From Skeletonema tropicum (lineage: Eukaryota; Bacillariophyta; Thalassiosirophyceae; Thalassiosirales; Thalassiosiraceae), in contig CM074143.1 in NCBI GenBank assembly GCA_037178625.1, positions 806,001 to 870,000 of the forward strand: a stretch of DNA of 64,000 bases. Direction: 5' to 3'. A program made the translations under genes and the position numbers. How positions within the stretch are numbered: position 1 is the stretch's first letter; the number at the start of each line of letters is the position of its first letter. Of the stretch, positions 46,747-60,756 are shown piece after piece. The notes under the pieces were generated by a model. It ran no database searches. It was not told the origin of the DNA and worked only from the letters and a program-made list of their open reading frames with translations.

Positions 46747-47531
46747 CGTAACACTGGGTCCTTGCCTTTGAATTAGTTATGTGTTATGTTATATATCTGT
46801 GTCGAGCGTGAGTTGTTTGTACCTCAATAAGTAGCAAGTGTTGGTTCAAAATCAAAACCAGATGAAGAGATCGGCGAGTTGAGAGTTTGCTGCTCACCTG
46901 TCTCCTCTCTTGTCTTTGTTGTGAGAGTAGGTCTGCGAACGTGCTGTAAAGTTGCCGGATGTTTTTACATATTTTTATACTCCTACTTAGCTGAGCTCAT
47001 GGGTCGTTGGATGGGATGGCATCTGATGGCATGTGGACGGACGTGTCTGAGTGTGAATCCTTTGGCGACTGAGGAGAATCAGAAAGAAGTCCTTTTTTCG
47101 CTAGTGGAGGATTATTAGTGGTGGCGGGTTTGAAGTTGGCGAGTTTTCTCATAAAGGACCTTCTTCCAACTCATGTGTGGAAAGAATCAACATTCGCTGA
47201 AGAAAGAAAAGCTTCTTCTCACTTCTTCCTGCTCTCCTTTTCCTCTCGATTGCATACTTATATTTTATGTATTGTTTCATGAGAATAAGGGGACAAAAGG
47301 GACCTTGACGGGTGAAGTACAGACATCTTCAAAAAGGGGAGACAAAACCAGGAGGGAGCCCAACCCACCACGAACCCTACTGAAAAACCCACACAACATA
47401 ATGCAGGAAAAGGGCTCCCACCAATAACCCCACTGAAAAACCCACACGCATAATGCAGGAAAAGATTGGAATGAAAGTCAATATCGATCAATATTATATC
47501 AAACGGAACGAACAAATTCACATATATTATA
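46747..47531. other. Intergenic with repeat debris
   Basis: No gene was supported. The left part is the promoter of the disordered-protein gene. Near 47348-47364, ccaggagggagcccaac closely resembles the terminal repeat of the element at 49330-50982, so a related element once ended here. Confidence 0.45.
47379..47464. repeat. Direct repeat, two copies of ~33 bp
   Basis: The unit actgaaaaacccacac-(aa)ca-taatgcaggaaaag occurs at 47379-47412 and 47432-47464, with a one-base length difference. It lies just outside the 3' end of the broken recombinase ORF and may belong to that element's end. Confidence 0.75.
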
Positions 47532-48975
47532 TTAAACTAAATATTCTTGCTTCCTCTTCTTCTGTTGGGGTTCTACCGGTGCATTGTTTGTCTTTTTCGC
47601 CTTACGCTTCTTGCCACCCTTCAACAATCCTCTATCCACCATTTTGTTGTAGCATGTTCTCCAACTGTTCTGCTCCCTACGACTTTTTGCCGCGCTCTTT
47701 GCTCCGTGCTTCCCTTGCGTTACGAGGTACGGATCTAAAAGAGGCCAAACTTTCGAGTACAGCATCGCCACCTTGCTACCATCCCACTTACCATCCGACG
47801 GCCAAGCATCCACTGTCATTCCAAAGTGCTTTACCTTCTCCATTACTTTACCCATCTTCGAGATGTCCCTCTTTCCATTTTTAACGTGTTCGATGAAATT
47901 ATTGTTAGCGTGGAGGAGTCGATACGGTGGTATGTTGTTCTTTTTATCCCCAAGAAACCACTTGGTGATCAATCCGTTCATGTTCATCTGGGGAAAAGTA
48001 AAATCTGGAGGAAGAGGAGTCAAAATGCCTTCAGAACTCACCCACATCGACCACTTCCGCTGCTGAAGCATCTCCTCTCTTCGCTTCTTTGCAAGCGCCT
48101 CTTTGACCAACGGGGTGACCGCAGCCTTATCCACACCATCCAACGTAGGTTCCTCTGCTGCAATGTCGTATTCTACCACTAAATCATCAACATCATTGTC
48201 TTCTTCCTCCTCCTCGTCGTCGAAGGGACGGCGGGTCCTACCACTGGGGCGCTCATAAATGTTTCCAGCTTTCTCTAGTAGCGCATCCAGCTTCTCCATG
48301 ATGATGGTTGATTGCGTAAAGTTTGTTCCTCCAACATTTCTTGAATCTAGCTGATTTACTAAGATGTCTTTGAATGATTCCTTGAGATCCTCTTTCATCT
48401 TGGCTAGCTCTTCCTTCAAGCTCTGCACCTCTACCAACAAAGCAACATCTGGAGGTATACCAGTAAGCTCTGGCGTGTCATCTGTCTTGTTCCAAGGATA
48501 CTTTGTTGTCACACAATCAGCGAATGGAACATCCTCGATCCAGAAAATGCTTGTGCGCAGTGGACAATTTGAATGCATTGATTCAAGGTTCCCCTTCTTC
48601 TTGTGATACACAAGCGATGCAATGCATGCCTTAAACAGTAATTATACAGCCTCATTTGAGCGTGCCTCCACGGGCATACGAGCCTTAATCCAAGCATTTA
48701 CAGCAGCATGCCGGGCGGCATATTCTGCTCCGTCAAAGTCACTGAAATCGAAGTATGGCTGTGACTCTGCAAAACCAACACCCAGTCTATCCCTACCACA
48801 AACCACCTTTCCAACGTGTTCATCACCAGCATCGGCAATCTTGATGTAGCGGTTCAACATGCCGGGCAAAGTCCAACTAGCACGAAGACAAATTGAGGAA
48901 ATAGGTGGTGCCACAATGCACCCTGTTGCACAATGTGTGGCGCCCCCCTTTTACTAGCAGGAGTAGGCATGATGG
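47532..48975 (-). pseudogene. Broken Crypton-like tyrosine recombinase (C-terminal part)
   Basis: One minus-strand frame is open from about 48950 to 47532 except for an in-frame TAA at 48642-48644. The upstream segment contains ATHCATGCIVAPPISSICLRA followed within a few residues by a W-T-L-P-x-x-x-N-R-Y motif. This resembles the end of the tyrosine-recombinase domain in Crypton-type elements of stramenopiles. The region with the invariant His-x-x-Arg before it is frameshifted and interrupted by stops. Downstream are a coiled-coil stretch and a C-terminal domain with KWSMWVSSEGILTPLPPDF and WFLGDKKNNIPPYRLL, resembling the GCR1_C DNA-binding domain that Cryptons carry. The end is Lys/Arg-rich. 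The N-terminal half of the recombinase is missing. Confidence 0.7.
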
Positions 48976-49329
48976 CTGGGGAGTGTAATTTCTAATGAGG
49001 CGGCTGACGGCTTGGTCTACATATATTCTCTCACTGTTTTTTGTTCTGCTCGGCGCTGCGGGGGGAGAGGAAGGATAGAAGGGGAGGTGTTTTGGCATTT
49101 AGCATGCACGTTACGTTTGGAACTCGTACACGAGTGCGTAGAAAATCAGGGGACAAAGTTGAACTCAAAACCAAAACTGCGCTGGCATAGAAACGCGAGC
49201 CTAACAAATTGCGCGTGATCATCCAAACTAAAACACATTTATTTTGAGAAAAAAGGCCAGTTTGTCCCCCTATTTGTAAAAACGCCCAGAAAACTGCCCA
49301 TGTTGTCCCCTAAATCTGGGCTAAGTTAT

Positions 49330-50982
49330 TGGGTTCCCTCCTGGCCAAAACCACTAATTAGTGGTCGTACGTAGATGGTATATAGAGGGCATTCTAACAC
49401 CTCCCAAACCCTAACATTCAAGGAATACACCACCAAAGACCTCTACAACAGAGTCCAAGCCCAAAAATCCGCAATGAAAACGCCCAAATAGAAGTAGAGA
49501 TAGCTATATACACACCATAAAATCGCTATTTTAGTGACCACTAATTAGTGGTCGAGAATTATGTGTTGTTGTGTAATTGTTTATGCTTCCCCCAACAAAC
49601 AGTGCACATGGGAACCTTCTTATGATATGTGGAGTAGGTTTTGACCTCTATGCGGCATGTGGCACGCCTATCCTTGATGTACTGTGTGCCAACCTTCTGC
49701 CGACATTTTGTAAAATCTGGCTTGAATTCAAGCACGGGCTTGACCGTCTAGCTCGCCTGTTGGGGCGAATAGGAGAGCAGGAAGCTTTCCTGCACTGCAT
49801 ATGATGTTGTTCTAACATTTACTTGGCTGATTGACGACGAAAATCACGTTGGGGTGGAGAATTCTCAACTCTAGTATGCGATATCTTGACACGAGAAGGG
49901 CGCAAATTAGCGCAAATTCTGCTGAAATGAGGTGTAGGCGCAGGTTTAGCGGAGATAACAGCCAATCAAAGGATATCGTCGTGTACATTAATGTCGTTGT
50001 GGTCGCTGTGCAAGAGATCACCATCGGATTTGCATTACTTATTGGCCAAACATACATCATAGAGTGGTGATTTGGTGCTGATGGATGCCAATTTTTTTTT
50101 GGAAAAAATGCGCTACACCACAACCTGGCATCACCTGCAGCCGCCCTGTCATTAATTTGGACCATTCCACCAACAATATTCCTATAATTAATATCATATG
50201 ATGCTGTCTTTGTTTTTATTCCATTTAAAGCGGTTGATTTGTCGAATAATTATTGAATATTGCCATTATATTTGTGTCGATAAATCGTCATCATCGCATC
50301 CCCGTCGCTTCAATTCATGTGAGATGCTAACCAAAACGAACTCTCTTGGGTAGATGGGCCGCTTTCCATGTCCCCATCTGTAGATAGGTTGGCCGCTTTG
50401 GGTAGGGATCGTTGTTTTCGAGTAGAATACCGTCGTATGTCGACTGCAAATAACTTTGCATGGTGGTTGGGACATCATCCGGTTGCCGGTGAAGTTTGTG
50501 CATGATTGTTGTAGGATCCAGGCCATCTCGATGCTCTTCTTCGACCACCTGGTTAGCCACTCATATTGTGACTGTTGTGGTATGCTTTCTGATGGGTAAA
50601 AGCATCTACTAAATGCAGATACGACGGCTCGTATGCTGGGCCTCTTTCGCCATGGTGATGGTGTGATGAAATGTGAGTTCTACGGGTGGCAACATTTTTG
50701 ATATCAATTCCTACGTACCCCCAAGTTGAAGTTGCAAAACTTCCGAAAAAAACTCGTCGGCTGTTCGCCAAATTTGTCAGTAGGCTAGTGTTTGAACGTT
50801 AATAGGTTGGGCCCTCTCCAGGGAACACGTGAGATAATGGGTGTACGCATTGTCAAGACATTGAAGAGGGTGCCACCTGAATTATAGAACGTTTGAGCGA
50901 TTCTAAGTGTGTCGTAGGAGATCGTAAACTGACCACTAATTAGTGGTTTTTCCGCTAATTAGTGGCCCCAGGAGGGAACCCA
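49330..50982. mobile_element. DNA transposon remnant with TIRs and TTAT target duplication
   Basis: The ends are a perfect 15 bp inverted repeat, tgggttccctcctgg (49330-49344) and its complement (50968-50982), each flanked by ttat (49326-49329 and 50983-50986). Next to each end lies the perfect 16 bp palindrome accactaattagtggt. A further copy sits near 49537 and a partial one near 50952. The element is 1653 bp. Several short ORFs are present, the best being two minus-strand frames at 50266-50771 that are offset and would need a frameshift. None is recognisable as a transposase. It sits immediately beside the broken Crypton-like gene. Confidence 0.8.
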
Positions 50983-51446
50983 TTATGCTATTTACAATAG
51001 ACTGAAGAACAGAAAGGAATTGACTTCTATTATGTAGAGAACCTACAAGTAATATACCACATAGGAAAATATAGCTGTACCTCAGTCTCGATCATTAGGT
51101 CTGCCTTCTGCAACAACTTGCTGTGATCAGGCGGCTTAACGGGCTGCACATTACTAATATTTCTAGCTCTCCTACCTATCTTACTATTCTAGTTTTTGAT
51201 TACGTGGAGAAATTATGAATGCAGGATCCAGACAACCAATCACCGATCAAACTGCACGGGAGAGGCAATACCCTAAAAAATAATGGATCTATGATTGTGG
51301 CCACTGCATTAAGTAGAGTTAAAGTGTTTTGTGCGCAAAATATGTGAGCTACTATCACACGGTGACGTAACAATTTCTTCATACTTGTAGCAACCTTTGT
51401 CCATTAAAATAGAAATAAAATGCTATAAATTTCCAATTTTCATTTG
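50983..51446. other. Intergenic
   Basis: AT-rich sequence with no supported gene. The right end is the 3' UTR of the SET-domain gene. Confidence 0.5.
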
Positions 51447-52553
51447 TCAACTCTTCCTCCGTACTGTCATCCTGGCTTGGACCGTTTCAGAATGAGTCTC
51501 TCCCTTGCTAAGCTCCAACAACTTCGCATATAACTCTGCACTCAAACCCTTCTTTTCCAAGGATGCTTCGTCTTCACCTAGCTTCATTGCCCACTCGCGT
51601 GCCAGTCGATATGTTGTAGATATATTATGTTCCAAACTATCCAGCTTCATTATAGTGATACTTTCCATGATCATGTCCAAATCACTGTTCTTCAAATTAC
51701 TTCTATCTCTTTGAGAGAGTGCTTCTGCCAAGAATCGCAACCGTTCCCTTCTTGTATCACTTTGTTTCAAATGTTCCTCGCTTTCGCCATCATTGTCATT
51801 GTCACTGCTGTTACATCCATTACAGTTGCAATCAAAGTTAAATTTTTGCAAAAGGAACTCCGCACGCTCAATGCGGTTGTGAAAATAGACCATGTCAGAG
51901 TAACAAGTATACAACTCCTCTCCTTTCTGAATATCACTCGTTGTATACAATCGCATTTCCCATCCATTGAATCCATAACCGACATTGGGCTTGCAGGAGT
52001 GATTGAACCGTGATATGGTCGGGTATAGACCTCGACTTCCCTCATCATTTGAGTGGTATGCGTTTGATTCAATTATACCGAGTACCCGCTTCTCATTGGG
52101 CGAGTACAATGGATGATCAGTTGGTGTGTAAGTGTCGATAAATTGATCGTGTAACTCCCATATTGATTGACGAGTGGACTCATCTAACCCAATAATATTT
52201 TTTAGAAAAGTATCATCATCGGCGCGACACTGATGTGTTCCATTCTCATGATAACGTGTAGCAGCTTCAATTTGTGTACCTCGAAGGACGGGTAATTCTG
52301 CGAATAGTAACGTGTGTTTCGGAATGAATTCTGCGGCGTAGGCAGACTGATTGCCGTATTCATTTTGTTTGATGGTAAAGAGATTTTTGTCAGATATGAG
52401 TTTCAGACGCTGCAATTGATCTTCGAGAGATTCCAATTGATGCTGCCTTTGCTGATGGCTGGCGCCCACCGTTACTGACGATTTTTCGGCCTGCTTGGTC
52501 GCCTCCTTGGCAGCCTTCCTTGCTTTACCCTTGGCTTTCTTTCTCGATACCAT
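51447..52553 (-). CDS. SET-domain protein (SMYD-like methyltransferase)
   Basis: This intronless gene encodes 368 residues. The frame is open upstream to 52646 but only with non-ATG codons, so the ATG at 52553 is taken. A very basic N-terminus (VSRKKAKGKARKAAKEATK) could be a nuclear or nucleolar signal. The SET domain spans about residues 55-220, with the substrate/cofactor motif RFNHSCKPNVGYGF (182-195) and the C-terminal GEELYTCY (211-218). A Cys cluster (FDCNCNGC) just after it matches a post-SET zinc site. There is no MYND finger inside the SET domain, unlike animal SMYDs. The C-terminal third is helical. The target protein is unknown. Confidence 0.85.
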   Translation of the reverse strand: MVSRKKAKGKARKAAKEATKQAEKSSVTVGASHQQRQHQLESLEDQLQRLKLISDKNLFTIKQNEYGNQSAYAAEFIPKHTLLFAELPVLRGTQIEAATRYHENGTHQCRADDDTFLKNIIGLDESTRQSIWELHDQFIDTYTPTDHPLYSPNEKRVLGIIESNAYHSNDEGSRGLYPTISRFNHSCKPNVGYGFNGWEMRLYTTSDIQKGEELYTCYSDMVYFHNRIERAEFLLQKFNFDCNCNGCNSSDNDNDGESEEHLKQSDTRRERLRFLAEALSQRDRSNLKNSDLDMIMESITIMKLDSLEHNISTTYRLAREWAMKLGEDEASLEKKGLSAELYAKLLELSKGETHSETVQARMTVRRKS

Positions 52554-53049
52554 GATGCATTTGTGTGGTTGTCCAAGCTTCGGTAGAAGATTAGAGCTGT
52601 AGTTCTTTTGATTATGGTGGTGATGGATAGAGGGAGGTGGGCTCAAATTTTGCTGCGGTGTTTCTCCATCCTCCTCCTCCTCCTCCTCCTTCGTCAGATA
52701 ATTTTTGAATTTGGGAGTCCGTCTCTACTGGAGTATAGAGCCGAAGCTTGCTGCTGCCGCACACAATGGTTGTGGTAGTGGTTGGTGGTTTGGCGGTGAT
52801 GGAAATATATAGTGGTTGTGCGCGGATCGAGATTTCGGGCCATCAGATGGTCTTGCCCCAAGAACTCCCCCAAGACAAGTAAGTGGGTATTTATCATGGC
52901 TCTGGTGCTCAGTAATGGGGATAAATGTTCATTTAGTGGATGAAATAATTTTTCAGTAAAGTAATCGAGCCCGCTTGCCCGGCGAGATTTTAAATTTCTT
53001 CGTCCTATCCTCTTTCCTCTCACCTCACTTTCGAGAGGCGAACACAACC
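52554..53049. promoter_or_regulatory. Divergent promoter region, SET and coiled-coil genes
   Basis: This 496 bp gap lies between divergent genes. A (ctc)n microsatellite lies at about 52669-52691. The upstream frame of either gene is open in part but lacks ATG. Confidence 0.4.
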
Positions 53050-54967
53050 ATGGCGACCCTGTCAACAATTATCCACGAGCACGAGCAGGAGTATGCCAGT
53101 CTTGAACTAAGGGAGACCATCCACGAATTACAAACCCAACTCCAAGCAGCTCTAGATGTGGCAAGCGGGTTGAAGGAAAATAATAGTGTACTGAAATCGA
53201 GCATTGAGGACTGTAGAGCATCCAATGCCGCCCAACAAAGGCGCTATGAGGAGTGGAGAAATGCGTGGAAGAAGGAGGTCGATTTAGTAGCAAAGAGGGA
53301 GAAGAAATTGTTGCACGACGAAAAGGCGTGGGATGCAAAGCTGGCGGAGAAGCGTCTCCAGCTTGACGAAATCGAGTCGCAGCTGGCCAAGAAGAAGGAT
53401 GAAACGAGAAGGACGCATGAGTTCAATGCCCAAGGGAGCAACAATCAGAGTCAGAACATCAAAATTGAGAATTTGGAAATGGAGGTAGACAAGTGGAGGA
53501 AACAATTCTTTGAGGCTCAGAAAATGTCGGAAAAGGTAGAACAGATGGAAAACAAATACCTACGTGAATCCGAGATGACAAGAGTCTTGAGAAAGGAAAT
53601 TACCTCTCTTGCTGAACGTCTTGACACGGATAGCTCAAATCAGCAGACCAAGCATCAAGACAAGGCACGTGAGTTGATGCTAAAGGTCGACGAAATGGAC
53701 TTGGTCGCAGAAAAATTGCGTGACGAGACAAAAGAGATGCGAAAGTCGAGGGATGATGCGACTATCAAATGCGACGAGCTCAAAGCGAAACACCAACTAG
53801 AACATGGAGTGAGTTGCACATGAGGTGTTCTGCTGATATTGCTTCATGTACCATTTCAGTTTATGATCTGTTCTCAACACTTACCAACAACTTTACACAT
53901 GATTTTGTCAGAAAACGCAGCGAGATTGTGCCAAGTATGAAGTCATGTGCGTCACACTGCAAGAACGAATCTTGATTGCGGAGAGAGACGCAAAAGAGAG
54001 TGCGGCTGTAACAAAGGGACTGGAAGAAAGCCTGGAGAACAGCAAAAACGATATCACACGCCTCAAAGACACTCTCGCGGCAAAGAAGGCTGAACATGAG
54101 GGAGAAGTAAAGCAGCTACGGCAAAGTATGATGCAGACCGAGCACGAGCTAAGAGCTCAACTGTCAGAAGCGCAACAGATGTTGGCAGATGAACAAACCA
54201 AGTCTACCAAGGCTGAAATCCACTACAAGGAAGCTCATGACAGTCACATCCAAAGTATCAAACAACTCGCAAGAGAGTTCGAAGGCAACACTGACGATAC
54301 CAAGGAGAAGCTTCTCGTAGCTGAAGATAATATTCGTCAGCTTGAAAACAAGCTTTCAAACTTGGAAGGCGTGAAGGCACAGCTAGTGCATAGCCATCAA
54401 GCTGAGATCCAACGCCTTCAGCATGCATGTGAATCGTGCCACAAGGATCTCAATCTGGTCTTGCTGCAGAAGGAAGAAGCCTCGAAAACGTGTGAGGCTC
54501 TGCGGGCCAAGACATCGCAGCAGACAAAGCAGCTGGAAGAATGCGAGCGAGCCATGATGAAGGCAGACGAGCAGTGCCAAGTTCTTGAGAATGAAAAGGT
54601 GATGATCCAACGCAAGGTAGATGAATTGATAGTGGAAAATAAAGCGTTAGAGCAAAGGATGCAGATTGTTACAGACAGCGTGCTTGAAGCAAAGAAGGAG
54701 GTCAGCATTTGGAAGGACAAATCCTCAGAGGCACAAAAGAAGGCTGGAGAGGTAAGGCTTATTATTTGTCTTAAGCTTTCACTCTGTGGCTTACATTTTG
54801 ACTCTCGCTATTCATCACTAATACCATTCTTACAGGCCGTCAAAGAAGTGAGAGCACAGCTTTCAAAAGAGCAGCGACGTAGTGAGGCTTACAAAGAAAA
54901 GGCTCTTGAAGCCCATCAACGCAACATCGAAGCGAAGCGAGTGCTAGAGACTCTACGCAAGGAATAG
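53050..54967 (+). CDS. Long coiled-coil protein of unknown function
   Basis: Three exons (53050-53808, 53912-54751 and 54836-54967) join in phase 0 at both introns (GTGAGT...GTCAG and GTAAGG...TACAG), giving 576 residues. Apart from a short N-terminus the whole chain is Glu-, Lys- and Gln-rich with a clear heptad pattern, so it should form an almost continuous coiled coil. No motor, kinase or targeting domain is visible. It may be a structural or centrosome/flagellar-type scaffold, but composition alone does not decide. Part of exon 2, intron 2 and all of exon 3 were copied in inverted orientation to 60.7-63.4 kb. Confidence 0.75.
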
Positions 54968-55099
54968 TCTCATTGCTTCATCATTTGGATGATATGCGTC
55001 CACGGAAGAGAACAGCACATGTCAAATAGCGTCCATTGGAAGTACTGCAAACAAATTTATAATGTATTCTAATTCTATTACCCCTCATTAGCTTAAACC

Positions 55100-56883
55100 T
55101 CATCTCATGGCAAACATCATAGAAGATGGATTCTCGACATATGACTTCCATAAATTGCTAAAACGAGCCATGGTAGCTCCATCCACAGCTCGATGATCTC
55201 CTCCCCACGAAATGGGCATGATTCGCGCCGACTCAACTTCGTCCGATGTATCACTCACAAAGCGTGGGAGACGTTGTATCTTGCCCATCGCTCCAATAGC
55301 AACCTGAGGTGGGAGAACGACTGGTGACATGTATGTTCCACCTATGGCTCCAATATTGCTGAGTGTGAAGGTGCAATCGCTGATATCAGCTTCTGAAAGA
55401 TTCCCTTCCAAGGCCTATTAATTAGAACAGAAGAAATGAAGTTCTGCGGTCAGCGGAAAGTCGTCAGGACTGTAGACATAAAATCGAGAATATACACACT
55501 CACAGAAGAATACAACCTTGCCAACTCTTCGGCAATCTCCATCACACTCTTGTCCTGACATCTCTTAACGACAGGAACTGTCAACCCACGCTCCGTATCC
55601 ATCGCCACACCAATATTATGGCTATCATGATACGTCAATGTCATCTCTTCTACATCAATCGTCGAATTCAACACTGGATACTTGACGATAGCCAATGATG
55701 AAGCCTTGATGAAGAAGGGAAGATAGGTGAGCTTTGGTATACCCATCTCCTTGGCGAGTGGTCGGAGTGTGTCTCGTACTTCAGTGAGTGCATTGATGTT
55801 GATTTCATCTGCGTATACCATGTGTGGTACTTGGAGAGATGTTGTCATGCTTTTCACCATTAGGCGGTTGTATCCACGGATTGGAACGACGGTGTCTTCT
55901 TCGCATTGCGATGCGCCCAGAGATGTTGTAGATGAGACCTGTGATGGCGTGACAGTAGTAGAGACAGTTTGTTTTGCTGCCGAGTCTTTTGCATTGATAG
56001 CCTTCAACATGTCAGCTTTGAGGACTCTCCCTGCTGGACCTGTTCCCATCACTGCTCTGAGGTCTATATTGTAATCCTTACTCATCTTTCGAACGGCAGG
56101 TGACGATAGAACCTTTGTCATTACCCCACTTCCTTCTTCGTCCTTTGTTGCGTCTTCATTCGAATAGATAGACTCATCATTTGGGATCGGGGTTTGCAAT
56201 CGATCATTCTCACCAACTGTATCATGCAACATGGCTTGCTGCTTTACTTCATCCACACTCTCAGCAGCAACAACATGTTGTTGTTGAGCTCCTCCTTCGC
56301 CACCGCTAACAGTATCAACGCCCTCAACTGCAATATACAACAATGGCTTCCCAACAAACATCATCTCACCAACATTCCCACACAAACGCTCTACTACACC
56401 ATCAAAACGCGAGGTAATCTCCACAGTAGCCTTATCAGATTGCACCTCGCATATACGATCGAATTGAGCAACGGTGTCACCTGGATTGACGTACCATTGG
56501 AGCAATTCTACTTCGGAGATGCCTTCGCCTATGTCGGCAAGGAGGAATGGAGTACTGTTGTTGACAGAGGAGGTGCCTATGGTGTCATTGTCACAATCAT
56601 CTGGAAGTAGTGGCAATGCTGACTTTTGGAGGAAGGCAGTGGTGGATATTTTTTGACATGCCTGGATTATTTTGCAATGACGATGCGCCTCACTGTGTAG
56701 CTGAGTTGGATATAAAGAGCTGCTACTATGATGCAGTTTCACAGAAGAATAGTTGGGCTGATTCAAGAGTGACACCGATGGAAGAAGCGCTCTTGATGAT
56801 GACAAAAGAATCTTTGAGCGCCGACGCTGAGAATGATGGTGGATTGCTGACGAAGCGATTCTTGCCCTGTATGCCGCCGACAT
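55100..56883 (-). CDS. DBT: Branched-chain 2-oxoacid dehydrogenase E2 (dihydrolipoyl transacylase)
   Basis: Two exons (complement 56883-55504 and 55414-55100) join in phase 0 at GTGAGT...AATAG, giving 564 residues. A long Ser/Arg/His-rich leader of about 100 residues suggests mitochondrial import. The lipoyl domain spans about 110-190 with the lipoyl-lysine K151 (SDKATVEITS). The E3-binding segment is at about 259-295 (SSPAVRKMSKDYNIDLRAVMG). The acyltransferase core ends with the catalytic H534 and D538 in GGDHRAVDGA. The single lipoyl domain and the spelling of the core (SDKATVEITSRFDG, HNIGVAMDTERGLTVP) match the BCKDH E2 rather than the pyruvate or oxoglutarate E2. It works in mitochondrial branched-chain amino-acid breakdown. 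Confidence 0.9.
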
Positions 56884-57146
56884 TATTGCTGCCTAATCAA
56901 TCAATAACTAAGTTTATGATGAAAACGCCAAAATGAAAGATAAACGGCTTGCTTTTGCTCTATGTGAACGGATGCATTGTACCATTGCAATGATCGAAGC
57001 ATCTGTTGACGATGCGATGTCGAGAATTGTTCTTTTTGATGGAGGCAGGTTCTCATTGTTTATTACGCTGCGACAGCTGTCACTGTCAACTAAATCAGCA
57101 CGATTATGAAGACTCATGACACACAACATCATCACATAAAACCACC

Positions 57147-58352
57147 ATGGCGTCCATAAGCAGCTCCTCCTCGCCCAATCTACTCACCCTCATCCTTGAC
57201 ATAACCCCCTCAACATGGGGGCAACGCAACATCATCCGCTCCGCCAAAGACAAGGCCCTCGCAGCCAAAAACAAATCCTCCGCAGGGCCCGCCACACTCA
57301 TGGACGACCTCCTCACCGCCATCCTCGCATTAGGTGTCTCATTTTCATGTCTCAATCGAGATAATGCACTTGTGGTGATTGCCGCGACTGAATATGAAGC
57401 GGCGGTGATATACCCTCGAAAGGGGGGTGAGGGTTGTATGGAGAGTGTTGTTTTGGGAGGGAGTAGTGGAGCGTGTGGGGAGAGGGTGGATGCAGGATTG
57501 TTGAATGATTATCTTAGGTTGGGGGTGGCGGAATTGATCAATCGGGCTGCGGAGCGGTCGGAAAAGTTGAATGCACAACAGCAGGGAACAAATAATGGAG
57601 AGACATCTCAAACTACTGCAGCAGCGTTGAATAAAGGAGCTGTAATTGCATCAGCACTTTCAATAGCATTATGTACAATAAATCGTTTCATGGTGGCACA
57701 TCATGCGGGAGTTTCGGCACTTGCGGATGCATCCTATTCGTCACAACGAAAAGATGATGAGGGAATATTGGCATTAATGGGTGGGAAATCTGGTTCGTCA
57801 AAGCAACAACAACAACAACAAGCTCAAAATGAGGCAAGGGGGGTGTTATCCTCCAGAGCACTCATCATACAAGCATCTCAAGATCGTACGTCTGACTACA
57901 ATGCACTAATGAATTGTGCCTTTGCGGCAAACAAATCCGATATTGTTATCGATGGGTGCTTCATTCCATCTGGTTGGAAAGACCCATCGAATGGGAAGGA
58001 AGATCCAAAGACATCACCATTCTTGGAACAAATAGTCGATCAAACCAAGGGGGTGTACCTCTCTGTCCCATCAGGCGCAGCACAAGTAGGAGGGGCACTA
58101 TCCGAAGTATTAATGAGTGTATTCTTACCTCCACCGAGTATCCGATCTAGTATGAATTTACCAAAGCTGAACAATGTTGATTTTAGAGCGCGATGTTTTG
58201 AGACTGGAGAGAGTATTGATGTGGCTCAAATTTGTAATCAGTGTTTGAGTATTTTCAAGGTCAAGCCGAAGGATAGATGTTTGACTTGTGGAGCTAAAGT
58301 GAAGAAGAGATCGTCGTCAACGGGTGGGTCAAAACGATTGAAAGTAAGCTAA
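57147..58352 (+). CDS. GTF2H3: TFIIH core subunit p34/Tfb4
   Basis: This intronless ORF of 401 residues starts at an ATG in ideal context (ccaccATGgc). The N-terminal part is the von Willebrand A-like domain of Tfb4 (LLTLILDITPSTWGQRN, then LNRDNALVVIAATEYEAAVIYP). A Gln- and Ser-rich insert occurs in the middle. Near the C-terminus, TKGVYLSVPSGAAQVGGALSEVL and FFRAR-like sequence (VDFRARCFETGESIDVAQICNQC) lead into a CxxC...CxxC zinc site (CNQC and CLTC). These are the hallmarks of p34/Tfb4 in transcription factor IIH and nucleotide-excision repair. It lies divergent to the DBT gene, 263 bases apart. Confidence 0.92.
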   Translation: MASISSSSSPNLLTLILDITPSTWGQRNIIRSAKDKALAAKNKSSAGPATLMDDLLTAILALGVSFSCLNRDNALVVIAATEYEAAVIYPRKGGEGCMESVVLGGSSGACGERVDAGLLNDYLRLGVAELINRAAERSEKLNAQQQGTNNGETSQTTAAALNKGAVIASALSIALCTINRFMVAHHAGVSALADASYSSQRKDDEGILALMGGKSGSSKQQQQQQAQNEARGVLSSRALIIQASQDRTSDYNALMNCAFAANKSDIVIDGCFIPSGWKDPSNGKEDPKTSPFLEQIVDQTKGVYLSVPSGAAQVGGALSEVLMSVFLPPPSIRSSMNLPKLNNVDFRARCFETGESIDVAQICNQCLSIFKVKPKDRCLTCGAKVKKRSSSTGGSKRLKVS

Positions 58353-60558
<2,206 letters not shown>

Positions 60559-60756
60559 GCTAACAGCTAGCTAATGGCTATACTGTGCGCATATCTACCA
60601 CAGCATAATGCTTAGAACACAAAGCATGACACAAAATGTACAAATTAGTACCATATTCATATTAGAAACATAAAAATATAATCATTGAGCTATATTTTAC
60701 ATGAATATGTCTGGCATGATGTAGCAATGAGACTAATCCTTGCGTAGAGACTCTAG

